Positions 6,953 to 12,718 of a stretch of DNA of 12,718 nt are shown in pieces. Location of the stretch: NCBI GenBank assembly GCA_009699565.1, contig WLNX01000028.1, positions 1-12,718 on the forward strand, written 5' to 3'. The stretch's first letter is position 1. Each line of letters begins with the position of its first letter. The position numbers were made by a program, and so were the translations under genes. The notes beneath the pieces were generated by a model. That model had not been told where the DNA came from and searched no databases. It was given only the letters and a program-made list of their open reading frames with translations. This stretch comes from Actinomycetota bacterium. Lineage in GTDB: Bacteria; Actinomycetota; Thermoleophilia; Solirubrobacterales; Solirubrobacteraceae.

Positions 6953-8302
6953 ATGAGCGGGCAACGCAGACCACCGATCCCGCCCGGCCCGTGGCTGGTA
7001 GTCGGGCTCGAACGGTCCGGCGCCGCTTGTGCGAGGGCTCTTTGGAAGAGAGGCGAGCCGGTTATCGCCGTGGACATCGGCGAGCCGGCCGAGGCTGAGG
7101 CGCTTAGGAACGAAGGCATCGAAGTCTGCACACTCAGCGACGGGACGGAAGAACTGGCGAGGGCGCGGGCGCTGGCCCGCAGCCCGGGAGTCCCAAACGA
7201 GGCTCCCGTTCTGGTTGCTGCGCGGGCGGCCGGGATCCCGATCTACAGCGAGCTCGAGATCGGCTGGCGACTGCTCGAATCCCCGTTCGTAGCCGTCACC
7301 GGCACCAACGGCAAGACGACAACGGTCGAACTGCTGGCAGAGATCTGGCGGGCGGCTGGCAAGGACGTAGTGACTGGCGGCAACGTTGGAACGGCAGTCA
7401 GCTCCCTCGTCGGTCATATCAGCGCCGATACGACAGTGATCTGCGAGGCGAGCTCGTTCCAGCTTGAAGACTCGGTGGCTTTCGCTCCCGAAGTTGCCGT
7501 GCTGCTCAACGTCTCGCCCGACCACATTGATCGCCACGGAAGCTTTGAGCAATACAAGGAGGCAAAGCTCAAGCTGTTTGCCCACCAGGACGCTTCCGAC
7601 TATGCCATCGGCGAGCAGGAGTTGCTCGCCGAGGCGGAAGGCCACGCAGAACGGGTTGCCGTGTCCAGCGACCCTCGCGTCCCGGGCTCGATCGAGCTGC
7701 GTGGCGATCAAATCGTCTGGCATGGAGCGGCTTTGCTCGGCACCGACCAGGTCAGGCTCCGCGGTCCGCACAACTTGGAGAACGCTCTCTGCGCTGCCGC
7801 GGCGGCGCTCTGCGCCGGGATTGACCCCGACGCCGTACGGACAGCACTGGCCAGTTTCCGCGGCGTCGAGCACCGTCTAGAAGAGGTCGGGAAGGTCGAT
7901 GGTGTGCTCTGGGTGAACGACTCCAAGGCAACCAACGTGGCGGCAGCCTGCGTAGGGCTGTCGGCCTTCGAACAGCCGGTTCACTTGATTGCGGGGGGAC
8001 AGGGAAAGAATCAGGAGTTCCACCTCCTGGCCGATGTCGCAGCGGTTCACGTGAGGGCCGCTTATCTGATTGGAGCCGACGCAGAAGCGATCGAGAGTGA
8101 GCTAGGCGAGAGCGTTGAATGCGGCCGTTTCGATGGACTGGAAGCGGCCGTAGCGGCTGCGCATGCCGCTGCCGTGGAAGGCGAAGTGGTGCTCCTCTCA
8201 CCGGCCTGCGCGAGCTTTGACCAGTTCCCGCGGGGGTACGAGCAGCGCGGCAGCGAATTCAAGCGTTTGGTCCAGTCTTTTGCGGGGTTTTCAGAAACTT
8301 AG
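6953..8302 (+). CDS. murD: MurD, UDP-MurNAc-L-Ala:D-Glu ligase
   Basis: MurD adds D-glutamate to UDP-MurNAc-L-Ala in the cytoplasm with ATP. From the ATG at 6953 it has 449 residues, a normal length. The N-terminal Rossmann-like domain starts with WLVVGLERSG and contains ARSPGVP. The central ATPase domain has TGTNGKTTT (Lys121), GGNVGTA, EASSFQLE and LNVSPDHIDRHGS, then AKLKLF with the lysine modified in this family. The C-terminal domain starts near PHNLENALCA and carries GVEHRLE, NDSKATN and SPACASFDQF. A GTG nine bases upstream (6944) would add only three residues; ATG is preferred because the GTG lies in the putative -10 element. The stop is followed by a strong but oddly placed ribosome binding site and ftsW. 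Confidence 0.96.
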   Translation: MSGQRRPPIPPGPWLVVGLERSGAACARALWKRGEPVIAVDIGEPAEAEALRNEGIEVCTLSDGTEELARARALARSPGVPNEAPVLVAARAAGIPIYSELEIGWRLLESPFVAVTGTNGKTTTVELLAEIWRAAGKDVVTGGNVGTAVSSLVGHISADTTVICEASSFQLEDSVAFAPEVAVLLNVSPDHIDRHGSFEQYKEAKLKLFAHQDASDYAIGEQELLAEAEGHAERVAVSSDPRVPGSIELRGDQIVWHGAALLGTDQVRLRGPHNLENALCAAAAALCAGIDPDAVRTALASFRGVEHRLEEVGKVDGVLWVNDSKATNVAAACVGLSAFEQPVHLIAGGQGKNQEFHLLADVAAVHVRAAYLIGADAEAIESELGESVECGRFDGLEAAVAAAHAAAVEGEVVLLSPACASFDQFPRGYEQRGSEFKRLVQSFAGFSET

Positions 8303-8310
8303 AGCTGCTT

Positions 8311-8317
8311 GAAGGAG
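8311..8317 (+). promoter_or_regulatory. Strong Shine-Dalgarno between murD and ftsW, frame conflict
   Basis: GAAGGAG is the best ribosome binding site in this junction. It is four bases before a GTG at 8322, which is not in the ftsW frame and opens a 39-codon reading frame ending at 8441. It is 30 bases from the in-frame ATG at 8348 and lies behind the in-frame TTG at 8309. It therefore does not serve any ftsW start cleanly. Confidence 0.6.
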
Positions 8318-8347
8318 TTTCGTGGTCGGCCGCGAACAGCAGTTTCA

Positions 8348-9637
8348 ATGGCCCGAGCGAGCGCAGCAGCGCAAGATCAGCCGCTCTCCCGCCGAGAAGC
8401 ACGCTCGCGCTCGCGAACCACCGAAGAGGATGTCCTGCTGACCGCAGTGCTTTGCCTGGTGGCCTTTGGCGCGGTGATGGTCTACAGCGCCTCATCGGCA
8501 CCTTCCGTGCTGTCCGGAACGGGCGACGGCACCGATCTGCTGATTCGCTACGTGGTCTTTGCAGGACTGGGCTTCTTGGCGCTCTATGTTGCCGCCCGCT
8601 TCCCGCTGCGTCGGCTGATCGCTCTGACAGGGCCGTTTCTGGCCGTGTCATTTGGCTTGCTGCTCCTGGTCAAGATTCCGGGTATCGGCGTCTCCGTGAA
8701 CGGCGCACAGCGCTGGCTTGGTTCGGGGATATTTCGATTCCAGCCGAGCGAGTTCGCCAAGCTTGCGCTCGTTCTCTACACAGCCCGTTTCCTCGCCGAC
8801 AAGCCCCAGGGCTTCAAGCGCTCCGGAGAGCTGCTCCCGGTTGCTCTCGTCGTCGGAGGGGCGATGGTGCTGGTGGCAACCCAGCCGGACCTCGGAACCG
8901 CTCTTGTCGTTGCCGCGACATGCGGGGCGATGTTGGTGGCGACCGGTATTCCCTTCCGCTGGCTTGCCGGCTACGCGGGAGCCGGAGCAACCTTGGTGCT
9001 GCTGTACTCACTCAGCGCTCCGTACCGCCGAGACCGACTGACCTCGTTCATCGACCCCTGGCATCACGCCAGTACGACCGGGTTTCAAGCCGTCCAAGGG
9101 CAGATTGCAATTGGTTCGGGAGGGATCTTTGGCCGCGGCCTCGGGCAGTCGGTTCAGAAGATCTTCTATCTGCCGGAGGCCCACACAGACTTCATCCTCG
9201 CGATCGTTGGCGAAGAGCTTGGAATTCTCGGTCTCTTGGCTCTCCTAGTCCTCTACGCGCTGGTTGCATGGGCAGGCCTTCAGATCGCACGGTCGGCCAC
9301 CTCTCGCTACGCCAAGATGCTGGCCGCCGGCCTTACCTCGCTGATCGTCTGCCAGGCGCTGCTAAACCTCTTCGCGGTGCTTGGGATCTTCCCGCTCACC
9401 GGTGTTCCGCTGCCCTTCATGTCTTACGGTTCGACGAGTCTCGTGACGCTTCTGGTCGCCGTTGGGCTGTTGCTGAACATCGCACGGGGCGGAGCCCAAT
9501 CAGAGCGGCCGCTCGTCGACGGGCCGAATGCGCGACGATCCGAGGACGACCATGCAGACGAGCTATCTGATCGCAGCCGGGGGAACCGCCGGCCACGTAG
9601 TGCCAGCACTCGCGGTCGCCGACGCGCTGCGCACTGA
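8348..9637 (+). CDS. ftsW: FtsW, septal peptidoglycan glycosyltransferase (SEDS family)
   Basis: FtsW is a polytopic membrane enzyme of the SEDS family that polymerises lipid II into glycan strands, paired with FtsI. From the ATG at 8348 it has 429 residues; a TTG at 8309 in the same frame would give 442. A polar N-terminus of about 30 residues precedes the first membrane segment. Family motifs include VMVYSASSA, NGAQRWLG, QPSEFAKLALVLY, ATQPDLGTALV, the extracellular HTDFILAIVGEELG and PLPFMSYGSTSL. In HTDF the Asp (281 from this start) matches the essential SEDS aspartate. After the last segment comes an Arg-rich tail of about 55 residues, whose last 27 codons overlap murG. FtsW is favoured over RodA by position beside murD and murG. 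The product is secure, the start is not. Confidence 0.93.
   Translation: MARASAAAQDQPLSRREARSRSRTTEEDVLLTAVLCLVAFGAVMVYSASSAPSVLSGTGDGTDLLIRYVVFAGLGFLALYVAARFPLRRLIALTGPFLAVSFGLLLLVKIPGIGVSVNGAQRWLGSGIFRFQPSEFAKLALVLYTARFLADKPQGFKRSGELLPVALVVGGAMVLVATQPDLGTALVVAATCGAMLVATGIPFRWLAGYAGAGATLVLLYSLSAPYRRDRLTSFIDPWHHASTTGFQAVQGQIAIGSGGIFGRGLGQSVQKIFYLPEAHTDFILAIVGEELGILGLLALLVLYALVAWAGLQIARSATSRYAKMLAAGLTSLIVCQALLNLFAVLGIFPLTGVPLPFMSYGSTSLVTLLVAVGLLLNIARGGAQSERPLVDGPNARRSEDDHADELSDRSRGNRRPRSASTRGRRRAAH
9542..9545 (+). promoter_or_regulatory. Ribosome binding site for murG
   Basis: GAGG is six bases before the ATG at 9552. It favours this start over the ATG at 9528, which would add eight polar residues before the normally N-terminal nucleotide-binding loop. 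Confidence 0.65.
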
Positions 9638-10613
9638 CGGCGCGCGCGTCGTTTTCGCAGGGGGAGACCGCGCCGAGGCCGATCTGGTTCCCCGGGCGGG
9701 CTACGAATTCCACCAGCTTGACCTCGAAGGGCTGGATCGTCGCAACCCCCTCAAAGCACTCCGGGCCGTGGCCAAGTCGCTGCTGGCGGTCGGTAAGGCT
9801 TGGACATTGATTGGACAGCTCAAGCCGGCGGCGGTCATGGGCGGGGGAGGCTACGTCGCCGGCCCGGTAGGGCTTGCCGCGGTGCTCCGCCGAGTGCCTC
9901 TCGTGCTGACTGAGGCCGATTCGCACTTCGGGCTGACAAACCGCCTGCTCGCTCCGTTTGCGGCGCGCGTCTGCCTTGCCTTTCCTCTCGAAGGCCGCAG
10001 CGACGAACGCTACGTCGTGACCGGTAGGCCGATCCCGCCACCTGCCGAAGGTCGAAACGAGGCCCGCGGCGACTTTGGCATCGATGGCAACGAGCCGGTC
10101 CTGGTGGTCGTGGGCGGCTCCCTTGGCGCACGGTCCATCAATCAGGCGGCGCACGAAGCCTTCTCGGCGCAGTCGGAGATTCATGTGATCCACGCCGCCG
10201 GAGAGCGCGACCTTCCGGCTCTGGCGGCCGAGCCGCGGAGCAGCACGTACCAACTGTTTGGGTACCTCGACTCCTTCTCGCAGGCGTTGCTGGCCGCAGA
10301 TCTTGTGCTCTCACGCTCCGGAGGTTCGGTCTTCGAGATCGCTGCCGCAGGGCGGCCCGCAATTCTGGTCCCGTACCCGCACGCTGCGGCGGACCATCAG
10401 GCGGGAAATGCGCGCTGGATGGAAGACGCAGGAGCCGCGGTCACGATCGCCGACGACGAGCTTACGTCCGAGCGGCTTTCCAAAGAGGTCAATCGGCTGC
10501 TCGGCGACAGGGATCTGCTGGCGCAGATGGCCGAAGCATCGCTTGGGATTGCAAGGCCAGACGCGACGGTCTCGGTTGCCGACGAGGTCATGCGGGCCGG
10601 GAGCACACGATGA
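9552..10613 (+). CDS. murG: MurG, lipid II-forming GlcNAc transferase
   Basis: MurG transfers GlcNAc from UDP-GlcNAc to lipid I at the inner face of the membrane, giving lipid II (GT28 family). With the ATG at 9552 it has 353 residues, the usual length. The N-terminus shows AAGGTAGHVVPALAVADAL with the catalytic-region His15. GGGGYVAGP follows with Tyr101, then the C-terminal donor-binding domain: GGSLGAR (188-194), RSGGSVFEIAAAGRPA (Glu262), PYPHAAADHQAGNA (His282, Gln283). Two signatures differ from most relatives. HEQN is replaced by TEAD (120-123) before a preserved GLTN, and GGSQGAR reads GGSLGAR. The start lies inside ftsW, an 86-base overlap. The stop overlaps the murC ATG by four bases. 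Identity is firm from the overall motif order and context. Confidence 0.95.
   Translation: MQTSYLIAAGGTAGHVVPALAVADALRTDGARVVFAGGDRAEADLVPRAGYEFHQLDLEGLDRRNPLKALRAVAKSLLAVGKAWTLIGQLKPAAVMGGGGYVAGPVGLAAVLRRVPLVLTEADSHFGLTNRLLAPFAARVCLAFPLEGRSDERYVVTGRPIPPPAEGRNEARGDFGIDGNEPVLVVVGGSLGARSINQAAHEAFSAQSEIHVIHAAGERDLPALAAEPRSSTYQLFGYLDSFSQALLAADLVLSRSGGSVFEIAAAGRPAILVPYPHAAADHQAGNARWMEDAGAAVTIADDELTSERLSKEVNRLLGDRDLLAQMAEASLGIARPDATVSVADEVMRAGSTR
10599..10603 (+). promoter_or_regulatory. Ribosome binding site for murC
   Basis: GGGAG near the end of murG is six bases before the ATG at 10610 and supports that start. Confidence 0.65.
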
Positions 10614-11956
10614 CGGACGCCGACTGGAAGTCGCGCCGGCTCCACTTTGTCGGTATCGGTGGCGCCGGGATGAGCGGCTGGGCCAGCGTTTCGGCCGAGC
10701 TGGGCGCCGAGGTCAGCGGCAGTGATGCCGGCGACTCGCCGGTGCTTGCGCAGCTTCGGCGCGAAGGAATTGGCGCTTACGCAGGGCATGACGCGGCACG
10801 CCTGCCCGCAGGGGACAACCTCGAACTGGTCCGTTCGACGGCGGTTGCTGATGAAAATGAGGAGATCGTGGCGGCCCGCGAGCGCGGCCTGCGCGTGATG
10901 GAGCGCGAAGAGTTGCTGGCCGAGCTGACGGCGATGCGCCGGACGATCGCCGTCGCCGGGGCTCACGGCAAGACGACCACCAGCAGCATGATCGCCCAAC
11001 TGCTGATCGACACCGGCCGTGATCCCGGATATCTGATTGGCGGCAGCCTGCAAAGCAGTGGTCGCAACGCTCGGTGGGGGAGCGGTGAGTGGCTGGTCGT
11101 TGAGGCCGACGAATCCGACAAATCGCTGCTGAAACTTCATGCCGATATTGCCGTCGTAACGAACATCGAGCTCGACCACCACGCCGTCTATCGCTCGCTC
11201 GACGAACTGCGCGAGGTCTTTCGCGAGTTCCTGGCTGATCCCGAGCTCGCGATTCTTCCCGACGATCAAGCGGTTGTCGAATTGCGCGCTGGCCTGCCGG
11301 CGGTGGCGTTCAGTGTGAGCGGGCTGGAACTCTTCGACGGGGGGGCACGCTTCGAGTGGCGTGGCCTTCAGGCGACGCTGAACGTTCCGGGGGCGCACAA
11401 CGCAGCGAACGCGGTCGCTGCCTTGGAGGCCGCGAAGGCCGCTGGCGTCCCCGACACCGATGCGGTGGCAGCGATCTCCAACTTCGCAGGGGCTGGCCGC
11501 CGCTTCGAGCGGCTGGGACGCTCGGCGTCAGGCGCGCTGATAGTTGACGACTACGCCCACCACCCGACTGAGGTTGCCGCCACGATCGCCGCAGCACGGA
11601 CTTTGAACCCGGAGCGGCTAGTGGTCGTCTTTCAGCCTCACCTCTTCTCCCGCACAGAGCAGCTGGCACTGGAGTTCGGGAACGCGCTGGCAGATGCCGA
11701 CCTGGTACTCGTGCTCGACATCTACCGCTCGCGCGAGGATCCGTCGGACTTTCCCGCAGTCAGCAGCAAGCTGATCGTCGACGCCGCGCTCTCAGGCGGG
11801 GGCGAGGTTGAGGTTCATTGGACTCCTGAGTTTGATGACGCGGCGGCGCTGTTGGGGCCCGCTTTGCGCAGCGGTGACCTCTGCCTGATCCTCGGAGCCG
11901 GTGATGTCCGCCGACTTGGCGAAGATCTCGCCATTGCGCCGATCCAAGAAGATTGA
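10610..11956 (+). CDS. murC: MurC, UDP-MurNAc:L-alanine ligase
   Basis: MurC adds L-Ala to UDP-MurNAc, the first stem-peptide step, in the cytoplasm with ATP. It has 448 residues, close to the family norm. The N-terminal domain has HFVGIGGAGMSG (12-23) and GSDAGDSP. The ATPase domain has AGAHGKTTT (Lys121), EADESDKSLL and VTNIELDHH. The C-terminal domain begins near PGAHNAANAVAA and shows GRRFE, VDDYAHHPTEV and FQPHLFSRT, typical of MurC and separating it from MurD, MurE and MurF. The start overlaps the murG stop as ATGA, and ftsQ begins 34 bases after the stop. There is no MurB domain fused to it and no murB gene before ftsQ. Confidence 0.97.
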   Translation: MTDADWKSRRLHFVGIGGAGMSGWASVSAELGAEVSGSDAGDSPVLAQLRREGIGAYAGHDAARLPAGDNLELVRSTAVADENEEIVAARERGLRVMEREELLAELTAMRRTIAVAGAHGKTTTSSMIAQLLIDTGRDPGYLIGGSLQSSGRNARWGSGEWLVVEADESDKSLLKLHADIAVVTNIELDHHAVYRSLDELREVFREFLADPELAILPDDQAVVELRAGLPAVAFSVSGLELFDGGARFEWRGLQATLNVPGAHNAANAVAALEAAKAAGVPDTDAVAAISNFAGAGRRFERLGRSASGALIVDDYAHHPTEVAATIAAARTLNPERLVVVFQPHLFSRTEQLALEFGNALADADLVLVLDIYRSREDPSDFPAVSSKLIVDAALSGGGEVEVHWTPEFDDAAALLGPALRSGDLCLILGAGDVRRLGEDLAIAPIQED

Positions 11957-11980
11957 AGGAGACCGGCCAGCGCAGGCGAA

Positions 11981-11986
11981 GAGAAG
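11981..11986 (+). promoter_or_regulatory. Weak ribosome binding site candidate for ftsQ
   Basis: GAGAAG lies four bases before the ATG at 11991. A better AGGAG at 11957-11961, just after the murC stop, has no start codon at a useful distance. Confidence 0.4.
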
Positions 11987-11990
11987 TCTG

Positions 11991-12718
11991 ATGCCCGGTT
12001 GGCCGACTGCAATCACCGAAATCCCGCGAGCGATTCACATGCCCCGCTTTCGGCGGCCGTCGCTGGCGCTGATAGTCGGGATTCTCGTCGGAGCTGCGGT
12101 GCTGAGCGCCGGATGGCTGTGGCTTAGGGACTCATCGCTCGTCGCAGTCGAACAGGTTCAGGTCAGCGGCGCCAGCGGTTTGGGCGCAGCCGCCGTTCGC
12201 TCTTCGCTCATTAGCGAGGCGCAGCAGATGACAACACTGAATGTCAACAAGGCAGCGCTCGACGATGCCGTCGCGCGGTTTCCGCTCGTCAAGAGCCTTG
12301 CCGTTTCAACAGGCTTCCCTCACTCGATGACGATTGTTGTCCACGAGCGCAAGCCGATCGGAGCGTTGGTGGCTCTCGGCGGGACGGTCGCGGTTGCCGA
12401 CGACGGCGTGATCCTCAGAGGGATCCCTACCGCGGGCCTGCCGACGGTTGAGGTGAGTCGCATCAGTGGCGGCGAGAGGGTCACACAATCGACCGCGGCT
12501 GCCGAGGTCCGCCTTCTTGCCGGCGCACCCGAGCGGCTCAGGCCCGACATTGCCCAGGTTGCCTCCGGTCCCGCCGGCTTCGTCGTGACTTTGCGCTCCG
12601 GTCCCGAGCTGCGCTTTGGTGACGACGAGCGCATGAAGGCAAAGTGGGTTGCCGCCAGCCGCGTGCTCCGCGATCCTCTGGCTGCCGGCGCGACTTACAT
12701 CGACGTATCGATCCCTGA
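11991..12718 (+). CDS. ftsQ: FtsQ/DivIB cell division protein (3' end missing)
   Basis: FtsQ is a bitopic divisome protein that links early and late division proteins and regulates FtsW-FtsI activity. The frame is open to the window edge; the last full codon is Pro at 12714-12716, and the final GA begins another codon, so the apparent TGA is out of frame. About 242 residues are visible. The start of the protein is short and polar, with a second possible ATG at 12039 (residue 17). A membrane segment spans about residues 25-45. A POTRA-like domain follows, opening with VEQVQVSGASG (53-62). It continues through NVNKAALDDAVARFPLVKSLAV and the VVHERKPIGALV strand, which is typical of FtsQ. The region after (VADDGVIL, LPTVEV) matches the FtsQ beta domain, and the visible end TYIDVSIP resembles the family's last conserved strand. 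Most of the gene is present. Position after murC agrees. Confidence 0.92.
   Translation, partial: MPGWPTAITEIPRAIHMPRFRRPSLALIVGILVGAAVLSAGWLWLRDSSLVAVEQVQVSGASGLGAAAVRSSLISEAQQMTTLNVNKAALDDAVARFPLVKSLAVSTGFPHSMTIVVHERKPIGALVALGGTVAVADDGVILRGIPTAGLPTVEVSRISGGERVTQSTAAAEVRLLAGAPERLRPDIAQVASGPAGFVVTLRSGPELRFGDDERMKAKWVAASRVLRDPLAAGATYIDVSIP

Noticed and set aside
6797..7873. Antisense open frame of 358 codons across mraY and murD
   Set aside because: It covers the complement of conserved murD sequence with all MurD motifs on the + strand. GC-driven absence of stops explains it.
8452..9570. Same-strand open frame of 372 codons inside ftsW
   Set aside because: It overlaps the whole FtsW coding frame, is Arg-rich and has no family motif or membrane pattern; it is a frame shadow.
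10397..11398. Antisense open frame of 333 codons over murG and murC
   Set aside because: It is the complement of well-supported coding sequence with no motifs of its own.
12716..12718. Apparent TGA stop at the window edge ending ftsQ
   Set aside because: The ftsQ frame reads ATC CCT GA at the edge, so this TGA is out of frame and the gene continues past the window.
1..12718. Search for a hidden system: defence genes, mobile elements, CRISPR, tRNA, riboswitch, terminator hairpins
   Set aside because: All sequence is taken up by eleven core genes with gaps under 35 bases, and I saw no repeats, integrase-like motifs or strong hairpins. Folding software could still find weak structures I cannot judge by eye.

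Overview
This window is a stretch of a dcw (division and cell wall) cluster, all on the + strand. The DNA is GC-rich, with G or C at most third codon positions. The gene order is rsmH-ftsL-ftsI-murE-murF-mraY-murD-ftsW-murG-murC-ftsQ. The GC content, this order, and a DAP-type MurE (DNPR motif) suggest an actinobacterium. A deep lineage such as Thermoleophilia (Solirubrobacterales-like) is my best guess, but it rests on general resemblance and not on a search. Both end genes are cut: rsmH lacks its 5' end and ftsQ runs off the 3' edge.

Layout. Positions 1-3179 hold the 16S rRNA methyltransferase gene rsmH, a small FtsL-type divisome protein with an unusual low-complexity tail, and the class B penicillin-binding protein FtsI. 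Positions 3208-6928 hold the tightly packed murE, murF and mraY. Positions 6953-11956 hold murD, ftsW, murG and murC. From 11991 to the end is ftsQ. Most junctions are stop-start overlaps of 1-4 bases or gaps under 35 bases, which indicates one polycistronic unit with translational coupling. There is no stretch of 300 bases without a gene, and I see no RNA gene, mobile element, repeat array or CRISPR.

How the genes work together. MurC, MurD, MurE and MurF add L-Ala, D-Glu, diaminopimelate and D-Ala-D-Ala in turn to UDP-MurNAc. MraY moves the muropeptide to the lipid carrier (lipid I) and MurG adds GlcNAc (lipid II). FtsW polymerises lipid II and FtsI cross-links it at the septum. FtsL and FtsQ are bitopic proteins of the complex that activates FtsW-FtsI. 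MurB and Ddl, often coded in such clusters, are not in this window.

Points worth attention. The two longest upstream gaps (before murE and murD) lack a Shine-Dalgarno sequence. Instead each has a TANNNT -10-like hexamer placed for a leaderless transcript. FtsL has a tail of about 83 residues rich in Ala, Ser, Asp, Gln and Gly. MurG departs from family signatures at two motifs. The ftsW start is ambiguous, because the only strong ribosome binding site points to a different reading frame. ftsW overlaps murG by 86 bases. I found no sign of a wholly new system; this is an ordinary core locus with lineage-specific details.
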